Shown one piece after another: positions 53,140 to 61,124 of a DNA stretch of 64,000 nt (its first letter is position 1; each line of letters starts with the position of its first letter). This DNA comes from Amycolatopsis solani. GTDB lineage: Bacteria > Actinomycetota > Actinomycetes > Mycobacteriales > Pseudonocardiaceae. Made by a program: the position numbers and the translations under genes. The notes under the pieces were generated by a model. The model was given only the letters and a program-made list of their open reading frames with translations, ran no database searches and had not been told where the DNA came from. Where the stretch lies: contig NZ_JAWQJT010000002.1 of the NCBI RefSeq assembly GCF_033441515.1, positions 558,001 to 622,000 of the forward strand, in the 5' to 3' direction.

Positions 53140-53766
53140 ATGCTCGTTATGCCGATCGTCGCCGGAATGATTCTGTCCGCTCTCGCCGCCCCCGTCGATT
53201 CCCCGGCCACCTCGGCTCCGACCGAAAAGATCACGCTCGACATCAAGACCATCAACGGCTCGGGCTGCCCGGCCGGCACGGCCACGGCGTCCGCCGACGT
53301 CGCGTCCGACAACACGTCCTTCACGGTGCGCTACACGAACTTCACCGCCAAGGCCGGTGGTGGCGCGCCGGCGCTCGACGCCCGGAAGAACTGCCAGATC
53401 AACGTGCTCGTCCATGTACCGCAAGGATTCACGTACGCGATCGCCGAGGCCGAGTACCGCGGCTACGCGCACATCGAGAGCGGTGCGAGCGCGCTCGAGC
53501 AGGCCAACTACTACTTCGCCGGAACGTCGCCGACCGCGCGGGTCCGCCACACCTTCCCCGGCCCGTTCCACGGCGTGTGGCGGGCCTCGGACGTGACCGA
53601 AGTCGCGGAGCTGGTGTTCGCCCCGTGCGGCGAGAGCCGGAACCTGAACATCAACGCGGAACTGCGGGCCGACGCGGGTAGTGCGGCCGGCACGACTTTC
53701 ATCGAAATGGATTCGGAACACGCGAGCGTGGACACGATTTACCACTTCGCGTGGAAGACCTGCTGA
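53140..53766 (+). CDS. DUF4360-family secreted protein
   Basis: 208 residues from ATG 53140, placed by GGAGGAGCGTC; an upstream ATG at 53032 would add 36 residues before the signal peptide MLVMPIVAGMILSALAAPVD. The mature part has GSGCPAGTATASADVASDNT, CQINVLVHVPQGFTYAIAEA and the C-terminal FAPCGESRNLNINAELRADA with EMDSEHAS, the pattern of the DUF4360 family of secreted proteins in actinomycetes and fungi. Four Cys residues probably form two disulfides. Function unknown. Confidence 0.85.
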   Translation: MLVMPIVAGMILSALAAPVDSPATSAPTEKITLDIKTINGSGCPAGTATASADVASDNTSFTVRYTNFTAKAGGGAPALDARKNCQINVLVHVPQGFTYAIAEAEYRGYAHIESGASALEQANYYFAGTSPTARVRHTFPGPFHGVWRASDVTEVAELVFAPCGESRNLNINAELRADAGSAAGTTFIEMDSEHASVDTIYHFAWKTC

Positions 53767-53777
53767 ATCCGCGATGC

Positions 53778-53826
53778 CGTGAATGACTTATTCCTGTCGC
53801 CGGACGACAGGAATGAGTCATTCACG
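53778..53826. terminator. Family A palindrome between converging genes
   Basis: GTGAATGACTTATTCCTGTC at 53779-53798 pairs with its complement at 53805-53826 with one mismatch and a 5-nt loop. It fits exactly between the DUF4360 gene end (53766) and the secreted-protein gene end (53840) and is nearly identical to the 18037-18083 copy. Confidence 0.85.
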
Positions 53827-53839
53827 TCATCCGGGCCGC

Positions 53840-54271
53840 TCAGACGTGGGTGACCAGCAACGTCACACCCGCTTCGCCGCCGCAGTCCACGAAGACCGGG
53901 CCGACCCCGTTGCCGATGGTCTGGACCAGGTTCGCCTTGGCGACGAAGTGGTCCGGGCCGGCCGACAGGATCCGGATGTTCTCCAGTGCCGGCCGCTCCG
54001 GGAAGCCGCCGAGCACGGACTTCAGGCCGGTGCCGCCGCTGCAGTTCCCGGTGATCGTCACCTCTTGGCCGCGCTGGGTGGTCGGGTTGGGGCTCACCTG
54101 TACGGTGGCCCGCGCCCCCTTCGGGGGCTGGTTCGCGTTCGTCATCGTCCCCTCCGTGTCGCCCGGCTGCGCTGTCGCGCCACCGGCCATCCCGATGCTC
54201 GCCGCCGTGACCAAGCCGGCCGCGAGGGCCAGGCCGAGCACGGTGCGGGTGGTTTTCGGGTTGCCGCGCAT
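53840..54271 (-). CDS. Small secreted protein of unknown function
   Basis: 143 residues from ATG 54271 behind an ideal GGGAGGAGAACACC. A signal peptide (TVLGLALAAGLVTAASIGMA, ending TAQP) is followed by about 105 residues: ARATVQVSPNPTTQRGQEVT, ITGNCSGGTGLKSVLG and VFVDCGGEAGVTLLVTHV, an Ig-like beta-sandwich with two Cys. The sequence resembles small surface proteins in actinomycetes, but I cannot name a family. Confidence 0.8.
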   Translation of the reverse strand: MRGNPKTTRTVLGLALAAGLVTAASIGMAGGATAQPGDTEGTMTNANQPPKGARATVQVSPNPTTQRGQEVTITGNCSGGTGLKSVLGGFPERPALENIRILSAGPDHFVAKANLVQTIGNGVGPVFVDCGGEAGVTLLVTHV

Positions 54272-54387
54272 GGTGTTCTCCTCCCTGGAACCCGGTCTCG
54301 GTCCGCCGGATCCGATCAGTCAGTCGCCGGGAGGAAGGCGCGGGGTTCTCACTGGAGGAGAGTGAGACGTGGATCACATGCGATGAG

Positions 54388-54510
54388 CTACCGCGCGACG
54401 GGGGCGGGTTCGGTCTCGGCGGACGGCCTCAGCTCACATCGTCGTTCGAACCGCTCCATCAGGACGGTAGCGATCAGGACGGCCACTGGGGTGCTCACCG
54501 CGATCCACAT
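54388..54510 (-). CDS. Probable 40-residue single-pass membrane protein
   Basis: A short frame from ATG 54508-54510 to TAG 54388-54390 encodes MWIAVSTPVAVLIATVLMER followed by FERRCELRPSAE and TEPAPVAR. One membrane helix at the very N-terminus followed by a basic/acidic tail is the layout of the many 35-45-residue membrane proteins of Streptomyces and relatives. Third codon positions are GC-rich as in neighbouring genes. No strong ribosome-binding site is visible, so it remains a candidate. Confidence 0.45.
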   Translation of the reverse strand: MWIAVSTPVAVLIATVLMERFERRCELRPSAETEPAPVAR

Positions 54511-54540
54511 GCCAGAAAAGCTACCCAGACCGGCGCGGTC

Positions 54541-54984
54541 TCAATCGCCCGCCGACAGGCCGGCGATCAGCGTCAGCAGCCGGGCGCGAAACGCGTCGTC
54601 GTCGCCGAGCCCGCCGAGCAGGCCGGGATCTTCGCGCTCGGCGCGCACCGCCCGGTCGAGGACCGCACGGCCGGGTGGAGTCAACGCCGTCAGGTGACGG
54701 CGGGCGTCCGCCGGGTCCGGCGTGCGCGTCACGAAACCCGCCTTCGCGAGGCGGTCGAGCGTGCGGCTCATCGTCTGGTCGGTCACCTGGCAGTGCTGGG
54801 CGAGCGTCCGCTGGGAGAGCGGCCCGTCGCGCAAGGAGTGCAGCGCGATGAGTCCCGCGTGGGTGAGCCCCAGGCCGGCGAGGACGGTCACCCAGCGTTG
54901 CTCCACCAGGCGGGCGGCCACGGCCAGCAGCCGCCCGGTGGGCCACGTGCTCAGGTCGGGTTCGGGGGCTGTGCTCACCGTCAC
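54541..54984 (-). CDS. MarR-family regulator of the divergent MMPL transporter
   Basis: 147 residues from GTG 54984; a second GTG two codons later is possible. The winged helix reads LGLTHAGLIALHSLRDGPLS, QRTLAQHCQVTDQTMSRTLD (recognition helix) and RLAKAGFVTRTPDPADARRH (wing). It is divergent from the MMPL gene, and the spacer contains a 7-bp inverted repeat (55004-55021), a likely autoregulatory and target operator. Such pairs usually respond to a lipophilic or antibiotic compound. Confidence 0.92.
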   Translation of the reverse strand: MTVSTAPEPDLSTWPTGRLLAVAARLVEQRWVTVLAGLGLTHAGLIALHSLRDGPLSQRTLAQHCQVTDQTMSRTLDRLAKAGFVTRTPDPADARRHLTALTPPGRAVLDRAVRAEREDPGLLGGLGDDDAFRARLLTLIAGLSAGD

Positions 54985-55003
54985 TCCGGGTCGTCGTGCA
55001 AAA

Positions 55004-55021
55004 TGTTCAGCCTGCTGAACA
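55004..55021. promoter_or_regulatory. MarR-type operator
   Basis: TGTTCAG-CCTG-CTGAACA is a perfect 7-bp inverted repeat with a 4-bp spacer, 20 bp from the MarR start and 38 bp from the MMPL start; the flanks AAA and ATA extend the AT-rich operator typical for MarR sites. Confidence 0.75.
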
Positions 55022-55058
55022 ATAGGGCGTGTTCGCCCTCGAAAGGACCTTAGCGACC

Positions 55059-57122
55059 ATGAACGAGACCCCGCGCCGGCTCCGCTGGCTGCTCCCCGCC
55101 CTGCTCGTGGTCGCCTGGCTCGGCCTGGGCGGGTTCGGCGGCCCGTTCGCCGGCAAGCTCAGCGAGGTCGCGAAGAACGACAACGCCGCTTTCCTGCCGA
55201 GCTCGGCCGAAGCCACCGCGGTCTCGAACGAGCAGAAGGCCTTCAGCTCGCGCCAGGTGCTGCCCGCGACCGTCGTCGCCGAGCGCCCGGCCGGCCTGAC
55301 CGCCGCCGACCGGCAGTTCCTCGACGCCAAAGCGCGGGAGCTCGGCGGCGTGCCCGGCGTCGTCGGCCCGCTCGGGGCACCGGAGAAGGCGCCCCGCGAC
55401 GACCAGGCCGTGCAGCTCAGCGTGCCGATCCTCGCCGACGGCAACCCCGGCGAGGTCGTCAAGGAGGTCCGCGCGAAGCTCACCGGCGCCCCCGACGGGC
55501 TCACCGTGCTCGTCACCGGGCCCGCCGGGCAGATCGCCGACCTGGTGAAGGCGTTCGGCGGCATCGACGGCATCCTCCTGCTCGTCGCGGGCGGGGTGGT
55601 CGCGCTGATCCTGCTCGCCGTCTACCGCAGCCCGCTGCTGCCGTTCCTGGTCCTGCTGTCGGCGGTGTTCGCGCTCGGGCTCGCCAGCCTCGTCGTCTAC
55701 CTGCTGGCGAAGCACGACGTCCTCGCGCTCAACGGCCAGAGCCAGGGCATCCTCTCGATCCTCGTCTTCGGCGCGGCCACCGACTACGCGCTCCTGCTCG
55801 TCGCGCGGTTCCGCGAACAGCTGCGGGACACCGAAAGCCGCTTCGACGCGCTGAAACTGGCCTGGCGCGCGACGCTCGAACCGATCGCCGCGTCGGCGGG
55901 GACCGTCGTGCTCGGCGTGCTGTGCCTGCTCTTCAGCGACCTCAACTCCAACAAGGGGCTGGGCCCGGTCGCGGCGATCGGCATCGGTGCCGCGCTGCTC
56001 GCGTCGACCACGTTCCTGCCCGCCGCGCTGGCGCTGTGCGGCCGCGGCGCGTTCTGGCCGTTCAAGCCCGCGTTCGGCTCGCCACACCCGGAGACGGCGG
56101 GCGTCTGGGGTCGCGTGGCGCGGCTGGTCGGGCGCCGGCCGCGGGCGGTCTGGGTGGTGACGGCGCTCGTGCTCGGCGTCGGCGTCGCGTTCCTGCCGCA
56201 GCTCAAGGCATCCGGCACCGCGCAGTCCGACGTCTTCCTCACCGAAGTCGAATCCGGGGCGGGGCAAGAGGTCCTCGGCCGTCACTTCCCGGGCGGCCTC
56301 GGCGCGCCCGCCATCACGATCGCCGACGCCGGCGCGCTGCCCGCGGTGCTGAAAGCGTCCACAATGGACGGCGTGGCGCAGTCGTTCCCGTTGCCGGGCC
56401 CGGACGGGCGGCCGAAGGTGGTCAACGGGCGGGTGCAGGTCCTGTCCGTGCTCGACGATCCCGCGGACTCCGAGACGGCGGTCGCGACCGTCGCCAAGCT
56501 GCGCGACGCCGTCCACGCGGTGCCCGGCGCGAACGCGAAGGTCGGCGGCCCGACCGCGATCCAGTTGGACACGCAGCAGACGTCGAAGCACGACCGCGCG
56601 CTGATCATCCCGATCGTGCTGCTGGTGATCTTCCTGGTGCTGGCCCTGCTGCTGCGGTCGCTGCTCGCGCCGCTGCTGCTCATCGCCACGGTGGTGCTGT
56701 CGTTCGCGGCGACGATGGGCGTGTCGGCGCTGGTGTTCAACCACATCTTCGGCTTCCCCGGCGCGGACCCGGTCGTGCCGCTGTTCGGGTTCGTGTTCCT
56801 CGTGGCGCTGGGGATCGACTACAACATCTTCCTGATGACCCGGGTCCGCGAAGAGGCGCTGACCCGCGGGACGCGCGACGGCACCCTGCGCGGGCTTTCC
56901 CTGACCGGCGGGGTGATCACGTCGGCCGGGGTGGTGCTCGCGGCGACGTTCTCCGCGCTCGCGGTCATCCCGATCCTGTTCCTCGCCCAGATCGCGTTCA
57001 TCGTGGCGTTCGGCGTCCTGCTCGACACGCTGCTGGTGCGGTCGCTGCTGGTGCCGGCGTTGACGGTGGACGTCGGTCGCCGCATCTGGTGGCCGTCGAA
57101 GCTGGCGCGGGCGCAGGACTAG
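55059..57122 (+). CDS. MMPL-family RND transporter
   Basis: 687 residues from ATG 55059 behind GAAAGGACC; an upstream GTG at 55029 would add ten residues. The two-times-six membrane layout is clear: helix 1 LRWLLPALLVVAWLGLGGFG, an external domain (about 40-165), helices 2-6 with VFGAATDYALLLVARFRE (the proton-relay GxxTDY motif), a central loop, helix 7 VWVVTALVLGVGVAFLPQLK, a second external domain, and helices 8-12 with GFVFLVALGIDYNIFLMTRV (second relay motif). MMPL proteins export lipids, peptides or drugs using the proton gradient. Its last bases overlap the converging STAS gene (CTAG). Confidence 0.94.
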   Translation: MNETPRRLRWLLPALLVVAWLGLGGFGGPFAGKLSEVAKNDNAAFLPSSAEATAVSNEQKAFSSRQVLPATVVAERPAGLTAADRQFLDAKARELGGVPGVVGPLGAPEKAPRDDQAVQLSVPILADGNPGEVVKEVRAKLTGAPDGLTVLVTGPAGQIADLVKAFGGIDGILLLVAGGVVALILLAVYRSPLLPFLVLLSAVFALGLASLVVYLLAKHDVLALNGQSQGILSILVFGAATDYALLLVARFREQLRDTESRFDALKLAWRATLEPIAASAGTVVLGVLCLLFSDLNSNKGLGPVAAIGIGAALLASTTFLPAALALCGRGAFWPFKPAFGSPHPETAGVWGRVARLVGRRPRAVWVVTALVLGVGVAFLPQLKASGTAQSDVFLTEVESGAGQEVLGRHFPGGLGAPAITIADAGALPAVLKASTMDGVAQSFPLPGPDGRPKVVNGRVQVLSVLDDPADSETAVATVAKLRDAVHAVPGANAKVGGPTAIQLDTQQTSKHDRALIIPIVLLVIFLVLALLLRSLLAPLLLIATVVLSFAATMGVSALVFNHIFGFPGADPVVPLFGFVFLVALGIDYNIFLMTRVREEALTRGTRDGTLRGLSLTGGVITSAGVVLAATFSALAVIPILFLAQIAFIVAFGVLLDTLLVRSLLVPALTVDVGRRIWWPSKLARAQD

Positions 57123-57472
57123 GAGTCGCGGAGGGCTCGGGAGTCCGCGGCCTCGCCGGTCAGGTAGCGCGCCGTGCCGGTGAGGATGAGGAGGCGGTCG
57201 AGTGCGGGCTGCCGGTTGTCCAGGTGCAGCCGGCGGCCCGTGCCGACGACCGCGCGGTGCACCTTCACCAGTTCCGAGAGGCCCGAGGAGTCGCAGAAGC
57301 CGATCTCGCCGCAGTCGAGGCGCACCTCGCGCACGCCCGGGTGGCCGGCCAGCCGGTCGATGATCAGGCGCAGGAGCACGCCCGCGGTGGCGAACTCGAG
57401 GTCGCCGACGATCGCGACGCCTGCCGTGCTCTCGTCCAGGGGGCGCCAGGTGCAGGTCAAGCCGTTGGTCAT
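57119..57472 (-). CDS. STAS-domain anti-sigma-factor antagonist
   Basis: 117 residues from ATG 57472. A STAS fold with TAGVAIVGDLEFATAGVLLR, REVRLDCGEIGFCDSSGLSE and LVKVHRAVVGTGRRLHLDNR; the phosphorylatable Ser lies in CDSSGL, so this one can be controlled by a kinase and phosphatase. It is the last of five genes in the partner-switching operon; its ATG overlaps the stop of the B12-binding protein gene. Confidence 0.93.
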   Translation of the reverse strand: MTNGLTCTWRPLDESTAGVAIVGDLEFATAGVLLRLIIDRLAGHPGVREVRLDCGEIGFCDSSGLSELVKVHRAVVGTGRRLHLDNRQPALDRLLILTGTARYLTGEAADSRALRDS

Positions 57473-58539
57473 GCCGAGAGCTCCGATCCGGTGGCCGCTT
57501 CGGCCAGGTGCGTGCGCGCGGCGCGGAGCAGGCCGGTGGCCCGCGGGAAGTCGCGCAGCTCCGCCTCGAGCAGGTCGAGGGCGGGCACCAGCGAGGCGGC
57601 CGGGACGCCTCGTGCGGTCAGGATCCCGGCGGTCCAGGTCAGGAACCCGGTGAACAGCTCTTCGTCGCCGACGTACAGCGCCGTCGCCAGGTACTCGACG
57701 GTGTGCGCGAGGTCCTCGGCGGTGTACTGGCGCTGCAGGTCGGTGTAGTTCCGCATGGCCGGGATCCGCTCCTCCAGCCCGGCCAGCACCGCCTTCACGA
57801 GCCGGCCGGAGCTGCGCGTGACCAGCGTGTACTCCTGGTCGGCCAGGTGCGGCAGGTCGTCGAGCGGCTGGTGCGCGGCCTGCGGGCGGGGGAGCGGCCG
57901 GGTCAGCCGGTCGGCCGCCGTCCGCGCGTCCGGCGCCCACGCTTCGGCACCCAGCAGCCGGGCGTACCGGCCGTCGGGACCGAAAGCGGCGCCGCCCGCG
58001 ATGACCGGGGTCGCCGCGGCCTGGCACGCCGTGATCGTGGCGTGCGCGGTCGGCAGGCGCGTCGCCAGCGAGCCGGACAGCGCGACCGCGTCCGGGCCGG
58101 TCCGGTGCAGGTGGGCCACCAGGTGCGGGGCGGGCACCTGCGCGCCGAGGTAGTCGACCTGGAAGCCGCGCAGGCGCAGCACCTCGCTGAGCAACCGCGC
58201 CGGCATCGCGTGCCATTCGCCGTCGACGCACGCGACCGTGACGCGGCCGAGGTGCGGCTCCGGGCGCGCCAGCACGTAGCCGAAGGTGGCGATGACGCGG
58301 TCGTTGATCGCGGTCGCCGCGTGCTCCTGCGCCACGGTCAGGCGGTTGGCCGCCCACTCCTGCCCGACCCGCCGCTGCACCGCGCCGATCACGTCGAGCA
58401 GCACGCTCTCCGGGTCGGTCCCGTCGCCCAGCGCCTGGACGACGACGTCGCCGGCGGTGTACTCGTCGCCGGTCGTGACGGCGTCCCACAGCCGCTCGGC
58501 GTGCTCGGCCACCGCGGTGCTCCGGGTAGCGGTGCTCAT
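57469..58539 (-). CDS. Cobalamin-binding sensor protein (CarH-like domain) in a partner-switching operon
   Basis: 356 residues from ATG 58539. Residues 15-95 form the helical cap seen before B12 domains, including RVGQEWAANRLTVAQEHAAT with Trp62 in the position of the cap Trp of CarH. Residues 97-215 form the Rossmann B12 domain with VDGEWHAMPARLLSEVLRLR, the Glu-x-His motif (Glu108, His110) that ligates cobalt in CarH-type photoreceptors, and YLGAQVPAPHLVAHL. There is no MerR DNA-binding domain. The C-terminal 130 residues are helical and novel (LQRQYTAEDLAHTVEYLATA), related to regulatory domains of phosphatase modules. Light- or B12-dependent control of the neighbouring phosphatase or STAS proteins is inferred. 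Confidence 0.85.
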   Translation of the reverse strand: MSTATRSTAVAEHAERLWDAVTTGDEYTAGDVVVQALGDGTDPESVLLDVIGAVQRRVGQEWAANRLTVAQEHAATAINDRVIATFGYVLARPEPHLGRVTVACVDGEWHAMPARLLSEVLRLRGFQVDYLGAQVPAPHLVAHLHRTGPDAVALSGSLATRLPTAHATITACQAAATPVIAGGAAFGPDGRYARLLGAEAWAPDARTAADRLTRPLPRPQAAHQPLDDLPHLADQEYTLVTRSSGRLVKAVLAGLEERIPAMRNYTDLQRQYTAEDLAHTVEYLATALYVGDEELFTGFLTWTAGILTARGVPAASLVPALDLLEAELRDFPRATGLLRAARTHLAEAATGSELSA

Positions 58540-60158
58540 GCGGTGTACCTCCCGCGCCCGTGACCGCCGACGGCGGCGAGGTGCTGCCCGCGCGGCGCGG
58601 TGATCGCCAGCACGGCCATGTCGTCGTGGGTGCCGCGCCCGATCCACTGCGAGGCGAGCATCTGCACCCGCTCGACGACGGCGTCGGCGGGCATGCTGGC
58701 GCACTCGGCGACGGCCTGGTGGAGCCGTTCCTCGCCGAACATGGCGTCCCCGAGCGGGCCGCCCCGCGCCTCGACGATCCCGTCGGTGTAGAGCAGGCAG
58801 GTCTCGCCGGGGTTGAGCGTGACGTCCGCGCTCACCGACTCGATCTCGGGCAGGACGCCGATCAGGCTGCCCCGCGTGTCGGCCTCCTCGACCCGGCCGT
58901 CGGCCCGCACGATCAGCGGCGGCGGGTGGCCCGCGCTGGTGACGCGGAGCCGGACGGTCGCACCCTCGCGGCGCGCCGACGCCAGCACGAGCGTGACGAA
59001 ACGGGCGTCTTCGTTGTGCCCGAGCGTGCGGTTCAGCAGGTCGAGCAGCCGGTGGTGGTCGCCGGCCATCGGCAGCAGCGCCCGCAGCGTCGTGCGGATC
59101 TTGCCGGTCAGCACGGCGGCGTCGAGGCCCTTGCCGCAGACGTCGCCGAGCACGGCCAGCGACTCGCCGGAGTCGGCGGTGATCGCCGAGTGGACGTCGT
59201 AGAAGTCGCCGCCGATCCGCTCGCCGTCGCGGGCCGGGCGGTAGCGGCCGGCGAACTCGACCCCGCCGAGCTGCTCGAGGGTGGGCGGCAGCAGCTCGCG
59301 CATCAGCGTGTCGGTGATGGACGCCTGCAGCGCGAACACCCGCGCCGCCGACATCGCCGCGCCCGCGCGGGCCGCGAACAGCCGCGCGAAGAGCTCTTCC
59401 TGGTCGGTGAACGACTCCCGGTCGCCGCGGCGCAGCAGCACCAGCGCGCCGGCGGGGACGCCGTGGCCGGGCAACGGCGTCACGACGATCGACCCGACCG
59501 GCCCGAAGCCGGCCGGCAGGACCCAGCGGGGTGCCGCGTCCGGGTCGAGCCAGCGCGACGGCACCGGCGGGAAGCCCTGCAGGGCCTCGCCGAGCCCGGG
59601 CAGCTCGTCCGGGTCGATCTCCAGCCGGGACCGGGTGGGCTCGCCGCCGCGCACGCAGGTGACGGCCGGGAACGTCCCGCCGTGGGTGGGGGCCAGGACC
59701 AGCGCGGCGTCGGCGAGGTGCTCCGCGGCCAGCCGGGCGGCGACCTCCATGCAGCGTTCGAGGTTGAGCGAGCCCAGCAGGGCGGCCGACGCGTCGCTCA
59801 GGAAAGCGGTCCGCTCCTGCTCGCGGGCGAGCGCCTCGCGGGCCGAGCGGGCGTCGGTCTCGTCGACGAGCCACCACGTCACGGCGTCGCCGTGCGGGAT
59901 GGGGTGCGCCGCGAAGGACTGGGCGCCGACCTCTCCGCGGGCGACGCCGTCGGGGCCGTGGGCGGCGGCGAGCCAGTCCGCCACCGTGCCCGCCAGCGGG
60001 CGGCCGGGCTCGGCGGCCGGGAAGAGCAGGCGAGCGGCCTCGTTGAGCGACCGGATCACGCCGGACCCGTCGGCCACCAGCGCCGCGATGGGGGCGGCGG
60101 CCCACTCCCGGCCGCCGTCGACCGGGGTGGCTCGCGCGGTGCGCGCGCGGTCAGCCAC
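58536..60158 (-). CDS. PAS-GAF-PP2C phosphatase (RsbU/RsbP-like)
   Basis: 540 residues from GTG 60158, overlapping the upstream gene by 8 bp. A PAS domain (about 20-115, with VADGSGVIRSLNEAARLLFP) and a GAF-like domain (about 125-290, LLGSLNLERCMEVAARLAAE) lead to a SpoIIE/PP2C catalytic domain (about 320-525). Metal-binding residues are in GERIGGDFYDVHSA, LGDVCGKGLDAAVLTGKIRT, LLYTDGIVEARGG and RGTHDDMAVLAI. Such proteins dephosphorylate STAS antagonists to free them for binding an anti-sigma factor. The adjacent anti-sigma kinase and two STAS genes fit that role. Confidence 0.94.
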   Translation of the reverse strand: MADRARTARATPVDGGREWAAAPIAALVADGSGVIRSLNEAARLLFPAAEPGRPLAGTVADWLAAAHGPDGVARGEVGAQSFAAHPIPHGDAVTWWLVDETDARSAREALAREQERTAFLSDASAALLGSLNLERCMEVAARLAAEHLADAALVLAPTHGGTFPAVTCVRGGEPTRSRLEIDPDELPGLGEALQGFPPVPSRWLDPDAAPRWVLPAGFGPVGSIVVTPLPGHGVPAGALVLLRRGDRESFTDQEELFARLFAARAGAAMSAARVFALQASITDTLMRELLPPTLEQLGGVEFAGRYRPARDGERIGGDFYDVHSAITADSGESLAVLGDVCGKGLDAAVLTGKIRTTLRALLPMAGDHHRLLDLLNRTLGHNEDARFVTLVLASARREGATVRLRVTSAGHPPPLIVRADGRVEEADTRGSLIGVLPEIESVSADVTLNPGETCLLYTDGIVEARGGPLGDAMFGEERLHQAVAECASMPADAVVERVQMLASQWIGRGTHDDMAVLAITAPRGQHLAAVGGHGRGRYTA

Positions 60159-60645
60159 GGGCTCCGGCCGGGTCCGGATCGGTGACCAGCTCGGCCCACA
60201 GGGTCTTGCCGCTGGGCCGGCGCAGCTGGCCCCAGGCCGCCGCGCAGCGCTCGACCAGCAGGAGCCCGCGGCCGCCGTGGTCGGACGGCGCCCGGCGGCG
60301 GGCGGTCTCGCCACCGCCGTCGTCGACCTCGATCCGCAGCTTGGCCGCACCCGGCAGCAGCCGGACGTGGTAGGGCGCGCGGCCGTGGCGCAGCGCGTTG
60401 GACGTCAGCTCGTCCACCACCATGACGGCCGTGCTGACGACGTTGGCCGGCAGGCCGCAGAGGACCGAGCGCACCCAGTGGCGGACCCGGGCCAGTTCGG
60501 ACAGCTCGGCGGAGATGCCGAGCTCGTGCCGCACATCGCGGAGCTTCACAACCGCCTCCTTCGCCGTGGCGGACCCCCCGGAGAGGCCTTCCCCTTCTTC
60601 ATGCCCGGATCCGGGGCCGCCCACACGGGTATCGGAGGTCGTCAT
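60151..60645 (-). CDS. Anti-sigma-factor-type serine kinase (RsbW/HATPase family)
   Basis: 164 residues from ATG 60645. The Bergerat ATP-binding fold has AVMVVDELTSNALRHGRAPY (N-box), IEVDDGGGE (G1) and SDHGGRGLLLVERCAAAWGQ (G2). A sigma factor bound by it is not encoded nearby. The N-terminal 30 residues are Gly/Ser-rich and disordered. It overlaps both neighbours, the upstream STAS and the downstream phosphatase. Confidence 0.93.
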   Translation of the reverse strand: MTTSDTRVGGPGSGHEEGEGLSGGSATAKEAVVKLRDVRHELGISAELSELARVRHWVRSVLCGLPANVVSTAVMVVDELTSNALRHGRAPYHVRLLPGAAKLRIEVDDGGGETARRRAPSDHGGRGLLLVERCAAAWGQLRRPSGKTLWAELVTDPDPAGARG

Positions 60646-61025
60646 GCGTCTTCCCAGGAAGAACGGGCCGCGCCGAGGGTCGGGTGCACCGGCATGACGT
60701 CGCCGAGCCCGAGCAGTTCGATCGGCCGGGTGACTTCTGGCGCGGCCGTCACGACGGCGAAGCGGCCGCCCGCCCGGTGCAGCTGCCGGCCGAGGCGCAG
60801 CAGGACCTGCAGGCAGCTGGAGTCGCAGTAGGTCACGCCGGCCATGTCCACGACGATCCGCGCGGCGCCGGGGTCCGCCGGCACGAAGACCGCGAGCTTG
60901 GGGGACACCGCGAAGTCGAACTCGCCCCGCAGCGTGTAGACGCCCAGGTCCCCGTCTTCGGAGCTTTCCAGGGACCAGCCGTCGCCGGAGAGCCGCTGCC
61001 GGGGCCGCGTTGCGTCGGTGGTCAT
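60642..61025 (-). CDS. STAS-domain anti-sigma-factor antagonist, first gene of the operon
   Basis: 127 residues from ATG 61025 behind TGGAG. Its STAS domain has LGVYTLRGEFDFAVSPKLAV, ARIVVDMAGVTYCDSSCLQV and LLRLGRQLHRAGGRFAVVTA; the phosphorylatable Ser is in CDSSCL. Its stop overlaps the start of the kinase gene (ATGA), so all five genes to 57119 are translationally linked. Confidence 0.93.
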   Translation of the reverse strand: MTTDATRPRQRLSGDGWSLESSEDGDLGVYTLRGEFDFAVSPKLAVFVPADPGAARIVVDMAGVTYCDSSCLQVLLRLGRQLHRAGGRFAVVTAAPEVTRPIELLGLGDVMPVHPTLGAARSSWEDA

Positions 61026-61124
61026 GAAAACTCCAGGCCGGGGGATCGGGACGCGGGCTGGCGGCTCAACCCGTTCTCGACGCAATCTACCAAAGCCGCC
61101 CGCCCCGGACGGCGCCCTGTCCCG

